This document shows positions 1 to 9,781 of a stretch of DNA of 64,000 bases, piece by piece; position 1 is the first letter of the stretch, and each line of letters starts with the position of its first letter. Source of the DNA: Otis tarda. Its lineage: Eukaryota > Chordata > Aves > Otidiformes > Otididae. The stretch lies in contig CM048553.1 of the NCBI GenBank assembly GCA_026413225.1, positions 146,561,690-146,625,689 on the forward strand, given 5' to 3'. The notes beneath the pieces were generated by a model. That model saw only the letters and a program-made list of their open reading frames with translations. It was not told where the DNA came from and searched no databases. The translations under genes were made by a program, and so were the position numbers.

Positions 1-54
1 CGGAGCGGGGCTCCGGTGCGTGCGGGGTAGGTTAGCTGGCAAGAGAAGCCTGCA
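1..54 (+). repeat. 3' end (U5) of the left LTR
   Basis: These bases match 5189-5242 without a difference and end in CA, directly before the two-base spacer and primer site. The rest of this LTR, about 295 bases if it equals the right one, lies to the left of the window. Confidence 0.9.
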
Positions 55-56
55 AG

Positions 57-74
57 TGGTGACCCCGACGTGAT
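57..74 (+). promoter_or_regulatory. Primer binding site, tRNA-Trp type
   Basis: TGGTGACCCCGACGTGAT is the sequence I know as the tRNA-Trp primer site of the Rous sarcoma and avian leukosis group. It starts two bases after the CA that ends the LTR, the spacing seen in that group. It supports an alpharetrovirus-like assignment. Confidence 0.85.
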
Positions 75-133
75 ACAGGTCCGGACGGTTTTGAGCTGGG
101 GCCGCGTGGCGGTCGTGCCTGCCTGCTGTTAAG

Positions 134-1260
134 ATGGCATCCATCTCCGATACAGTGAAGGTATTAAAGGCGCTGGGTAAAGATGTGAATTGTCCGGTGC
201 ATAGGGCACCGTTGACGGAGTTCATCCTATGGATGCAGAAAAGTGCGGCTTGATTAACAAGCCGGGAGAGGTGATGGACGTGGCGCGGTTACAGGCGGCG
301 GGGAAAGAGTTACTGGAAGAAGGGGGGTCGGAACGAAGGGTGTGGCGACACGGCTGAAGAAGTTAGGTTCGGTGAAAAGACTGCTGGCTAAGACTCCGAG
401 AGGCGCGCAAAGTGTGGGTTGCGGCTTTAATTGCAGTCAAAGAAGGGTGGCCCTCGGAAGGGGAGGGGGACGAACGGTGTCGAGACGGCGCGGAGGGGAC
501 AGGGGTGGCGCTCTGGTGGTCTGCCCGGTTCGGCCGGGAGCCTCTGATGGTGGTGGAGGGGCGATGGAATTTGGGTGTACTCCCCCGTGTATCACGCCTT
601 CCTTGCCGGAGGAGCCTGACCCGAAAGAACAACCCCCCAAATACGAGGACACAGAAATGCCCTCTGTCTCTCCTTCTGCCCCATCAGCTCCACCGCTTGT
701 AAATTCGCGGAGGGGTGATAATGAGGCGGGAGCCAGTTTTCGAGGTGGCGCCCGAGGAGTCGCGGGGACGCTGAGCGGGGTCCTAGTGCTTTCCCGGTGG
801 GGAAAAGAGCCGCGGTCCCCGAGATCAAGGATAAAGCGGCAGGTGATAGAGCCGCGGTCCTCCAGATCAGAACGACGAGAAGCACTGCTTCAAAGGAACA
901 TAAATCAGTTTTAACGAGTCTAACAAAAATGTTAGAAGAACAGAACTGTGCTATTAATAACACTGACCTGAAGAGCTTGTTGACTTGGGTGTCCGCTCAC
1001 GTATCAAACGCAAACCTCTGTAATATCTATACAGTGGGCTCCTGGAACACCATAGGTATTAGACTGTGGGACTGTGTAACGCGGGGTGACCCTGCTGTTC
1101 AAAAGTTATTACCGGTGTGGCGTGTAATGTTTGAAGCCTTGAAGAATCACACGCAGAAAGGAGATTCAACAGCACCCGTTACCCCGTCTGTTCCTTCGTC
1201 CATGGAAACAAAGACTAACAGCGAGCTGGAAAAATCCCTTTGATCCAGGTCCCATAGATC
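134..1260 (+). pseudogene. gag-like remnant of the mosaic ERV
   Basis: A plausible gag start at 134 opens a short matrix-like reading (ASISDTVKVLKALGKDV). Proline-rich stretches follow around 600-700. Around 930-1150 there is a segment containing YTVGSWNTIGIRLWD and a downstream W-rich helix, which resembles the N-terminal matrix domain of avian leukosis gag (where SPGSWDPITAAL lies at a similar place). If both matrix-like segments are real, the remnant joins gag N-termini of two genomes. No major homology region or zinc knuckle was recognised, so most of capsid and nucleocapsid and nearly all of pol are missing. It is a broken fossil with several breaks. Confidence 0.5.
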
Positions 1261-1537
1261 TGGAAAAGGAGCCTTCGGTCTTTGGAGCTTCCTTGTTATA
1301 GAGGTGGCGTGTTTGTGTGTTTGTGTGTATAAGCATGAAGTAAATGGTGTGAAATAAGGGATGAATACTGTCTTGGTTTTAGCAGGGATGAAGTTAATTT
1401 TCCTCTTAGAAGCTTTGGATTTTGTATGTGAAGAATGTTGATAAAAATGCTCTGATGATAAGGGTTGTTGTTAATGAGACCAAGGACACTGTCTGGCTTT
1501 CCAAGTCTCGTTAATGAGCAGGTGCAGGAAGCTGAGC

Positions 1538-1585
<48 letters not shown>

Positions 1586-1587
1586 AA
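1258..1587 (+). mobile_element. Poly(A)-tailed insertion of an ERVL 3' end (polypurine region plus first part of U3)
   Basis: From 1369 (TGTCTTGGTTTTAGC) to about 1538 the sequence follows, in sense direction, the first 170 or so bases of the ERVL LTRs seen at 7057-7684 and 54207-54832. The bases just before it (GTGTGAAATAAGGGATGAATA) resemble the internal sequence just upstream of the 3' LTR of the ERVL provirus at 58940 read on the - strand. The copy then stops abruptly and is followed by 41 A (1539-1579). The 9-mer ATCTGGAAA occurs both at 1258-1266 and at 1579-1587, so it is a candidate target duplication. These are the marks of a polyadenylated RNA inserted by LINE-type reverse transcription. 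The left border between about 1267 and 1300 is uncertain. Confidence 0.6.
1539..1579 (+). repeat. 41-base poly(A) tract
   Basis: An uninterrupted run of A directly after the truncated U3 copy. It is probably the tail of the inserted RNA copy. Its purity argues that the insertion is not very old. Confidence 0.9.
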
Positions 1588-1589
1588 CA

Positions 1590-2360
1590 GGTAATTGGGA
1601 AGGACCATTCCCTCTTATGACGTGGGGGAAAGGATATGCTTGTGTCTCTACAGGAGCAGTGAACAAGTGGATCCCTGCACGATGGGTATGACCAGCGCTC
1701 CAAGCTGCCTTGCGTCCGTCAGATTGTTAACAACCTGTGTGGCAGCTCCATGGACATCAGTTACGGAAAGAACAAATGTGTGGGTAATTATGGTTAATGC
1801 CACAGGACAGGACATCATTTGTTTGTCTAGATCATCTTCAAATAAGCCTTTCAGAACATGCTTGGTCAATCTGCCAGATCAGATAGCGGTAGGACGACAA
1901 TTCTGTGTAAAACAACAGCAGCCGCGAGTGCTGAGTGCTAAATAACAAAAGATGGAACTTTTGGGACCCCTAAAGATGTACTTCTGTCTATTTTTTTTTT
2001 AACTATTCAAGAGCTAATGTTTCTAGAGGGGTAATGATTGTAAATGCTTTAAGATCTATACATTGCAACGACACAGTATGACGTAATCACGCAAGCACAT
2101 ATCAAAATCCAGACAGCATAAAAGACCTAAACGAAGCATACATAGCATTGAATCTGGTTGCCAAGATAATACAGAGTTTTGGAAACTAAGTAAAATTATT
2201 GCTGCTTCAATCTTTGCACTTGATGTGGCAAGTGCCTAGGCGTTAGCTATGTTAAATAAATTGGGCTTTTGGCTTGCTAAGTAAACACATGCAATTATAT
2301 CAGTACTATTAACACTGTTAATTGATATAGGTTCTATATGCTATACTATTTTACAAAACA
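1590..2360 (+). pseudogene. First integrase-end/env-like remnant of the mosaic ERV
   Basis: Around 1600-1680 the sequence parallels that near 4130-4210 (both read like ...G.GYAC.S.GA...WIPA), the integrase C-terminal region where the env splice acceptor of alpharetroviruses lies. Next comes an env surface-like stretch (around 1740-1920) with VNATGQDIICLS and PFRTCLVNLP, the kind of Cys-containing segment found in avian ERV envelopes. From about 1950 to 2360 the DNA is AT-rich and no domain can be named. It is a broken fossil with several breaks and is distinct from the second env region downstream. Confidence 0.45.
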
Positions 2361-2367
2361 GAGCCGC

Positions 2368-2681
2368 TGTTAGCCTGCAGAGCACATATTTGACAGACCT
2401 TGTTGCATGTGCTGGCCACACATGCAGCAACGTCTGTCAGGCCTTGTTGCATGCGCTGGCCATGCATGCAGCAACACCTGGTCAGTACTCTTTCACTGAA
2501 TCTGCGGAGGGTATAAACAGAGGTGGCTCGGAGCAAAGGGGAGAGGACGGACCCAGAGCACACTTTATTTACAACAGGGGACGCCCTGAAGGTGCTGCGC
2601 CTGCCTCCTTTCTCTGCTCTGACCCGGCTGATAAACATCCTCCTGCTCGGCGGTGTCTTTGGCGTAGTCGGGTTGGTAACA
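2368..2681 (+). other. GC-richer block with a duplicated unit and a TATA-like site; possible LTR fragment
   Basis: The block begins TGTTAGCC and ends GGTAACA, which would be LTR-like inverted ends. It holds two copies of a roughly 40-base unit (TTGTTGCATGYGCTGGCCA...GCAGCAAC, near 2399-2477) and a TATA-like GGGTATAAACAGAGG near 2510. This could be the U3-R part of another LTR. Against this, no primer site or purine tract adjoins it, no flanking duplication is seen, and its right end may merge with the env transmembrane-like sequence that follows. Confidence 0.3.
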
Positions 2682-2910
2682 GAATAGATCAGTAGTAGAT
2701 TTTTATTAGTAGCACAAAATCATGGTTGTCAGGATTTTGATGGGCTTTGCTGCATGAATCTGTCTGATCATTCGAATCTATTCACAAAAGTATTCAAAAC
2801 TTGCAAAAGGAGTACAAAACCAGCAACAAAGTGATGATTTTGATATATTCAGAAATCTTTTTGGTGGATTGATAAAAGCTTATTACAAATAGCTGTAGGA
2901 CGCTTATTCA
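2670..2910 (+). pseudogene. env transmembrane-subunit remnant with a CX6CC motif
   Basis: The reading HGCQDFDGLCCMNLSDHS (about 2723-2776) contains C-x6-C-C followed by a segment typical of the disulfide-bonded loop of gamma- and alpha-type retroviral transmembrane proteins. A hydrophobic stretch precedes it. It belongs to the first env copy of the mosaic and is broken. Confidence 0.5.
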
Positions 2911-3399
2911 TTCTTTTTATATATGTATTTTGATCTGTATTCCGTGTGTGTGTTGAAATATGTGCAGACTTTAATAGATAAAGCGTTGAAACAAGCCTCT
3001 TCTCATAAACAAAGAAGAGAGAGATGTGGGTATTTCTTGAGCCAGTACAGTGTCAGTGAAAGCAAACTGACCTTGGGAGAGGGATACAATCGTGCTCGCT
3101 GGAAGAAAGCCATGGAATGAGAAGGGAACTTTAAGATACAAGACATTGTTAATGGAATTTATGGCTTGTTTCAACAGAGGCCTGCAAAATTAGTCACTGG
3201 CTTTGTAGATAAGAAAGTTACTGAAGTTATTATGTTTGTAGTAATAGAGAATATCATAATAGAAAATTAGTAGAAAATAGTGAAATGTAGGTTTTTTTTA
3301 TATATAGATAAGGTGTCATTAGTAATCTTATTAGCTTGTGTAGGGCATAGCTAGGTGGTTGCTATCCTTAGCTAAAAAATTGTGATACTAGGCATTATA
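2911..3399. other. Unassigned AT-rich part of the mosaic ERV
   Basis: It holds a 65-codon open stretch (2923-3120, rich in K, R and S) that I do not recognise, and AT-rich DNA. By position it may be the end of the first env copy or an unrelated insertion. Confidence 0.4.
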
Positions 3400-4240
3400 C
3401 TAGGTATAATCATTCCGTGCTTGGTCACCTGTCTATAAAAGTGATACAGAGAATAATACATCAGAACGCACACGCCATACGACGTCAGTTCCGACTGCCC
3501 ATCTCACATGGTTGGGCTGTAGTGGCAGCCTGTCCAGCATGTCAAGCAGCAAAGCCGAACCAGGCCTTATACTACCCAGGTGTTAACCCCGGAGGTATGC
3601 TCCGAACCAGGTACGACAACTAGATATCACAGACTATGCGCTATTTGGCTGTTTCAAATACATTCATGTTGCGATCGACACTTGCTCCCGAGATCTCTTC
3701 ATGTGTCCATTCACGACGTCCATAACACAAAATCCATCCTGCACCAGAGCTGGGCTTTTATTTGCCTAGGATACCTCGGAAAATAAAGACTGACCGTGGG
3801 CCGTCACAGATATCTCACAACTTCCTGCAGACGTGGGGAGTCCGCCATACGTTTGGCATTCCTCTGAACAGCACCAAGCAAGTGATTGTAGAATGCGCAC
3901 ACAAAACCCTGAAAGCACAGCTAATCTGCTTAAGAGAGGGGGGAAAGAGGGGTTCTCCGGGGGTCTTGGTCGGTGAAGCGCTTGTGGTACTGAATCATAT
4001 GTCCTTCGCTAACCCCCAATCCGTTTCCCCTATCCAAAACCATTTTTCCTCGCGTCAGCCGCTGTTTGGGGGCAAGGCACTCCCAAAGGTCTGGTTCTGC
4101 CTGCCAGAAAACCCAGGCTGGGAAGGTCCCGCTGATTTGCTAACATGGGGACAAGGGTATGCTTGTATCTCTACAGGTGCGGGGACCCGATGGATCCCAG
4201 CCTGGTTGGTACAGCTGTGGCTGGAGGATCAGCAGGGTAA
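3400..4240 (+). pseudogene. Integrase remnant, alpharetrovirus-like
   Basis: Near 3420-3570 there is a zinc-binding type segment (LGHLS...IIHQNAHAIRRQFRLPI...AVVAACPACQ), followed by YYPGVNPGG, as in avian leukosis integrase (GVNPRG). The region around 3760-3960 resembles the catalytic core (PRKIKTDRGP, WGVRHTFGIPLNS, CAHKTLKAQL) and that at 4130-4210 the C-terminal SH3-like part (GQGYACIST). The order and spacing agree with integrase. Reverse transcriptase, RNase H and protease are absent upstream, so this is a fragment. It is broken in several places. Confidence 0.7.
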
Positions 4241-4815
4241 CCGAGCGGCGTGGCACTCTCCAGCTCATCCTAGTGGGATTGATCCTGATTGTGAGTCTTC
4301 CAATGCAAGTGATAATGACTAACTTTTGGGAGCAATTCACGCATTACACCAACTCTACTCAGGTTTGCATAGCGTGTGGCCTGTTGGGCTCTTGGGAATG
4401 CCAACCGCACAGCCCTCGCCATATCTGAACTGGCGACTGCTTTAGCAGCACACGATGAAGGACTGACACAAATGAAGCTGGCATTAGATTATGCCCTTGC
4501 GAGGCCTGGCATCGGTTGCAGCGACCTAGAGGGAGTTCCAGGTCTCCAGGGTTACTGCTGTTTGGACTTCAGCAAGAACGCCTCCCTCGGCCTTGTAGAA
4601 GACGCGTGCGCATGCTGCCCAGTCAGTATTCAACGTCGAAGCCCTAAAGGACTGGGGTAGTTTCCAGACCTGTTCGGTTTACCTAGATGGCTAAGAAATA
4701 TTGTGTCTATAGGTCTGACAATCCTAGCAGTTGCTTTGATAATGCTTTATTTGTTTCTGTTACTGTTAAGTTTCGTGCATGCTATGATTGAGGGGTTACT
4801 AGGCAACTATTCGTA
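4240..4815 (+). pseudogene. Second env remnant (short; transmembrane subunit and anchor)
   Basis: After a short leader-like hydrophobic piece (LILVGLILIVSLPMQVI) comes a segment with LALDYALARPGIGC and GYCCLDFSKNAS (about 4475-4590), similar to the immunosuppressive-type helix and Cys loop of avian retroviral transmembrane proteins. The region around 4670-4815 reads as a membrane anchor (ILAVALIMLYLFLLLLSFVHAM) and ends just upstream of the purine tract. Most of the surface subunit is missing. Fossil, broken. Confidence 0.55.
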
Positions 4816-4879
4816 ATCAACTATGTTATAGCGGCATCCACCTCAGGGTACCAGCCATTAGACTAGAATGATTTAGCAT

Positions 4880-4892
4880 AGAGGGGGGGGAA
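4880..4892 (+). promoter_or_regulatory. Polypurine tract before the right LTR
   Basis: AGAGGGGGGGGAA lies directly before the TG that opens the LTR at 4894. This is the expected place for the plus-strand primer of retroviral reverse transcription. Confidence 0.8.
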
Positions 4893-4960
4893 TTGTGGGG
4901 TAACGTTAGCAGGGCTGCATGTATGCAGGAGGGGCAGTCTGCAGTGATTCACGCGCTAGG

Positions 4961-5099
4961 CGCGGATAGGTCCATGGGCGCAGGGGGCAGGTGCGTCCAC
5001 GTACGTGGTGGGCACGGATAAGTCCATGGGTGCAGGTGCAGGTGCGTGGCGGGCATGGATGGGTCCATGGGTGCAGGGGGGCGGGTGTGTTCGTGTGCG
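4961..5099 (+). repeat. Three imperfect tandem units in U3
   Basis: A unit with core GGATARGTCCATGGGYGCAGG occurs three times at about 40-50 base spacing, starting near 4963, 5015 and 5056. The place, upstream of the TATA-like box, is where retroviral enhancers are often duplicated. Open frames across it on both strands are only by-products of the repeat. Confidence 0.75.
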
Positions 5100-5114
5100 C
5101 AGCGGGTGTACGGG

Positions 5115-5143
5115 TATTTAACCCTTTGTTGCGCAGCATTAAA
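5115..5143 (+). promoter_or_regulatory. TATA-like box and ATTAAA signal of the LTR
   Basis: TATTTAA at 5115-5121 matches the TATA variant known from avian leukosis LTRs. ATTAAA at 5138-5143 may serve as polyadenylation signal; it follows only 17 bases later, so R would be very short. Confidence 0.5.
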
Positions 5144-5242
5144 TTGAAGGCTTGGCTTGACGGTATCCGTGTGATGCCCTGCTTTCCCCGGAGCGGGGCT
5201 CCGGTGCGTGCGGGGTAGGTTAGCTGGCAAGAGAAGCCTGCA

Positions 5243-7051
5243 AGGGGCAATTTTAATATTTACATCACTTTGAAAGAATTAGAAGATACTATATTTAAAA
5301 CTTTGACTTTCTGAGATGTTCATAACTTCTCCATATATGCTACTTAAACTTCATCATCTACAGTTTCAGTTATTCATATATATATATTTCTTCTTTAGTA
5401 TAAGACATAATTCTACACTTCAATTTTTTTTTTTTTTTTTTACATATTGGATTCAGTAATGACATCTAATCTGTGTAACTTGGCTTATAATTCTTGCATG
5501 CTTCTCTTGTTATTTTTCTAACCAATGGACTCAATCAACTCTGCCCTATGAACAAGGAAATATCTTCTTATCTTCTCCTAACCTATATGCATTTGTCTGT
5601 GTGTTACAGTTTCAGGTAACTATCAGTCTGTTGACCTTAAAAACTATGCAAGCTATGCATTTCCTTCACCTAAAAGATCAGAAACAAACACAAGTAAACT
5701 CTACTTTGAAGAATATCTAAGTGTCACTTTGTTCCTTGCTTCTTTTCGCTATTGTAACATATTTTGCTTCAAGTCACTGGGCAATGGGAGAGTTTCTGAG
5801 TATTGAGCAACTAAAATATTGAAAATGCTGTTTAGTACTAAATGTGCTTTGTTCTGTCTGTATCAGTCTTCTGCCTTTCTGATAAGCCTGAGGGCAAGAT
5901 TACATCTGTCTCTTGCTCCCTGGCTATCTCTACAAATTACTTGGCAGCTTGTGGTCATCTAACTGTGAAGTAATATTGTACCAATGTAGGCCTCTGTCAG
6001 ATACATGTTCAACATATTGTTTTCAACTCAAAAAGCTTTAGGCAGTCAGTATGTGATAGTACATCATGGGTTAGAACACTTCCATTTAATACCATTTCCA
6101 GCTATTCTTCAACTGTTTTAAGCTTATTTTGCGGCCTGTTCTCACAAATTTTTTCTCATGGCAGCTATTCTGCCATGCTTCTTATGATAACCTAGCACAG
6201 CATATATCTTTAAGCATACTAAATACATCGGATAAAGCTGTTTGATACATCTTAAGAGTCCTTTTAATTTATTTTGTAAATGTGTGACAGGGAAAAAAAC
6301 TTGAAATGACTCTAGGTATAAGCAGTTAATTTTTTAAGTAGATAGCTATGTATTTTAAAGCGGGTCAATAATAAAATAAGCTAATGAGGATTGTTTGCCT
6401 CATGTTGTCATGTATAGCATTTGCTAACATAGACTATGTCTTCCTACTTTACAGAGATGATATATACAAGACAAACATTTGACTAAATTCTCCGATAATA
6501 GTTCTGCCCTGAAAATAGTAAGCTATCTGGAAAGGTAAATAGGGATTTTTTTTAAGTTGTTCTTATTTTGTTTTTAATACAATCATATAGTTTTATTTTA
6601 AAGCAAGGATTTGGAAAGGCTAGGGAAGGAAGTGTACAAGGACAGAGATAAACACAAAGGTGGGAATTAAAATTGCTGGTAGAGATCAGTGTGCTCTGGA
6701 AATAGTGTTACACTGTTGTCTTGCTTTCAGTATGATATGAAATAACATATCAGTCTTTATCCTAATGTTTATATATGCCAAAAGAAGTAGCTATTTTTCT
6801 GCATGCTTATTTAAAAAGATCAATTTTAAACATCCAACAAAAAGTAAGAAAAGATATTATTTTCTGTATTACTATTTATATTGCATATTTCATTATCAGA
6901 AAGAAAGTAATGAAACAGAAAACTTAAAGATATTTCAGATTAAATCTGGAGTTTTATTTTTATGTATAGAATTTTTTTCATATTGTTTATATCCAACCAC
7001 GACATTCATCAAGGACATAAGGTTACATAAGAGATTGATTGTTGGACGTCA
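5243..7051. other. Unexplained AT-rich DNA
   Basis: No gene or repeat recognised. The 137-codon open frame at 6765-7178 is AT-rich, runs into the neighbouring LTR and shows no domain. Confidence 0.6.
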
Positions 7052-7056
7052 GAAAG

Positions 7057-7684
7057 TGTGGGGGTTTAGCCCTAGTCACCACACGGTTTCTCGTTCACCC
7101 TCCTCATCCCCAGTGGGATGGGGGAGAGAACTGGGAAGAAAGGAAAACTCGTGGGTTGAGATGAAGACAATTTACTAAAATAGCAAAGGAAAACTACAAT
7201 AATAACAAAATATAAGGATATTAATATGTATAAAATGAAAATGTACGATTTCTTACCACCCAATGTCCGAATGACCCGTCCCGAGCAGCAATCACGGAAA
7301 TGAAAATCAAGCAGCAAGCAAAGGAGCGTAAACAAGCCAGCAAGGTAGAGGGAACTATGTTAGCAAGCAAGAGAAAAAGACAAGATGGAAAATGGATGCA
7401 AAGGATGCCCTCCCCATGGGCAACCCCCACTTATATACTGAACATGATATTTATGGCATGGAATACTCTCTTTGGCCAGTTTGGGTCAATTATTCTGTCT
7501 GTCTTTCTCCCACCTTCCTGCATCTGCATATTAGCGAGACTTGGAAAGCCAGACAGTGTCCTTGGTCTCATTAACAACAACTCGTATCATCAGGGTGTTT
7601 TTATCAACATTCTTCACACATGAAATCCAAAACACACTGGCTACTGAGAGGAAAATTAACTCCATCCCTGCCAAAACCAGGACA
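7057..7684 (-). mobile_element. ERVL-type solo LTR (type B, 628 bp) with 5-bp target duplication
   Basis: The ends are TG and CA, and GAAAG lies on both sides (7052-7056 and 7685-7689). Read on the - strand it opens TGTCCTGGTTTTGGCAGGG, as does the 3' LTR of the ERVL provirus at 58939, and it carries a TATA box in CAGTATATAAGTGGGG (around 7428-7442). The sense strand is therefore minus. No internal retroviral sequence adjoins it, so it is a solo LTR left after recombination between two LTRs. It is a close sibling of the LTR at 54207-54832. Confidence 0.85.
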
Positions 7685-7689
7685 GAAAG

Positions 7690-9776
7690 GCAGAGGAACA
7701 TCTGATGTTTTTATTCTAGTAAGACTTTAAAGGTTCTATTTCCACACTCCAAAATTGTGGGTAGTCTGGAAGTAGAAGGAATCTTACTAGCAGGAAATGT
7801 CATGCTAGGGCCAAATAAGCAGGAAGAGTGAGAACAGTTGCACTGCATGCCTAATTGATTGAACTTTGAAGCTATCATTCTTTTTTGAGACATCTAAAAG
7901 AATCAGTCACCTTCTGGTGAAATAATTCAGGCCTCAGACCACAGACTGTGCCTAAAATAAAGAAAATGAGATCCAGCTCTGGAGTGAAGCTTCTAAGCTG
8001 GTTTCATATCCATGTTTCTTGGAGCAGGATATTAACCACCAAACCATAGAATGTTCTGGATAGAGCTGCTCTGGATACTCCATAATGAGTATCTTTTTTT
8101 TTTTTTTTTCAATAATTTCATAATAAAGATGAAAGGAAAACGTATTGGGTAGCCTCATTTCAGAACTTTATTTAGCTTTAGACTTGAATAATTATTTAAT
8201 ATCAAAACATATAGAGCACAAAATCAAAAAAAAGAGCAATTTCTTTTAGATGGGTCTAAGTTATAAGACTAGTCTTCTTGAAAAATTTAAATTAGCAGAT
8301 TTTATTAGGTAATCTCTATTATAGTATTGTAGTTTTGGTGAAAAATAAGATTAGGTTCTCATTTAAAAGTTCTCTGTAGATATGAAAGCTGCATTACCAT
8401 ATAGAAAAGTATCAGCGTGGTCTCAGAAAAGTCTTTTCCCTTTAACATTTATTTCTGTGACAAAGCAAACATTTTTTATATTCTGAAAGAAAAATCCTTG
8501 CTGTTCTGACATTTTTTAAGTATAAAGACAGAACTCTGAAATCATCAGACTTAGTGCTACAGAATCTGCTTATTTTCAAGTCAGAGGTATACCTATTTGT
8601 ACTGTTAAATGGATTCAATAAATCTATTTCTACTAACTGCATAGATTATTTCACAAGGTAACATATTCTGCAGTCTTGATACGCATTTTTATATTGCTGT
8701 AGCCCATCAGAACCTCATATTACTATGCTACTACTATTTTTTTCTGCAATAGTTCAAAATGACATAATGAAAAAAGTAATTATAGATATGAGAGCTATTT
8801 TATGCTACTTTTTCTAGTGCAGACACCCTCCCCTGTGTGCACAACTGTAGTGATTAGTTTTGGTTTGTTTTCTCCCTCATCTAGGGGTTAGCAGGAATTT
8901 GGCCAGAACTAATAAGTGCATTATTAGTTTAGAACCTTTTAATCCATACACTCCTTTCTACTGACATTCCTAATAACATTTCTAGAGGCTCCACTGGGAT
9001 TCTGAGTGGTGTAATCATGTTCATACAATCACAAATTACATTCTAGGAATCCTAAATTTATTAAGGAGAATTGCCATTAGAAAAATAAATGCAGCTAGTC
9101 TCATACTTCACAGATTTCTAGAAAAAATAAGTCACTTGCTTGAGGTCTCCAACTCCTTCCAGTGGTTCACTAGCATTTTCATACAAATGTAAGATTTATT
9201 CAATGCAGCAAACACACATCAGACTGAAATGTAAATTCTGTTCCCATGATCATATATATAATAATATTAATAGGTAATATTCTTGTGATTTTGGGGGATA
9301 ATTAAATAAACGACTGATTTTATGAGGTCATTCTCAACTCTGTTTCAAGTCAGAATGAAAGGTTTCATGCATCATTACTGAAATATGTCAGCATTCAGAC
9401 TATGTAGCTAAGATGAGCAACCTCCATGCTCTTCGATGTAGAAAAATACAATGAAAGAATATCCTTGCACTAAAAAGTTTAGAATGGAAAATGAACTATT
9501 GGTCACTTTAGAGACTGAAGATGAAGTAAAGAAAGGCTAAGTGACTCACTCAAGCCCAAGTAATAAGCCTAGAGCAGGAACAGAAACCCACTCAACCACA
9601 AAATTCTTTAACCAGTATTTTTGGAGAGTAAATCAATTTAAACGTAAGGTATATCCTTAGATATCTCTTCTGTGCAAATATAGTGATACGATTAAGATAT
9701 TATTATTATTAGCTTGAGTACTTGTAACCTCTGTTATGCAGCACATACCTGCTAGGGAACTGATGGTTTCCATTGA
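7690..9776. other. Unexplained AT-rich DNA
   Basis: Nothing recognisable beyond short T and A runs (for example 8094-8110). Confidence 0.6.
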
Positions 9777-9781
9777 CTAAT

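Larger units (their letters stand above)
1..5242 (+). mobile_element. Mosaic alpharetrovirus-like endogenous retrovirus (left LTR cut by window edge)
   Basis: An LTR-bounded element. The first 54 bases of the window are identical to bases 5189-5242, so they are the end of the left LTR and the end of the right LTR. The left LTR is followed two bases later by an 18-base primer site for tRNA-Trp, the primer used by avian leukosis-type viruses. A purine tract precedes the right LTR. Inside lie gag-like, integrase-like and env-like remains in + order, but integrase-end and env material appears twice, from visibly different sources. A poly(A)-tailed piece of an unrelated ERVL element is inserted near 1258-1587. 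The internal part is a fossil with many breaks, well over five. The identical LTR ends suggest that the last integration was recent on the bird time scale, although only 54 bases can be compared. Confidence 0.85.
4894..5242 (+). repeat. Right LTR (349 bp) of the mosaic ERV
   Basis: The LTR opens TGTGGGGTAACG and ends CTGCA. Its last 54 bases equal the first 54 bases of the window. It is short, like alpharetrovirus LTRs. It contains a GC-rich triplicated region (4961-5099), a TATA-like box (TATTTAA at 5115) and an ATTAAA polyadenylation-type signal (5138). The right target duplication cannot be tested, because the left flank lies outside the window. Confidence 0.85.

Noticed and set aside
1296-1703. 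135-codon frame on the - strand with a long Phe run
   Set aside because: The Phe run is the poly(A) tract read from the other strand.
4906-5250. His/Pro/Thr-rich frames on the - strand
   Set aside because: They are the translation of the triplicated U3 unit in the right LTR.
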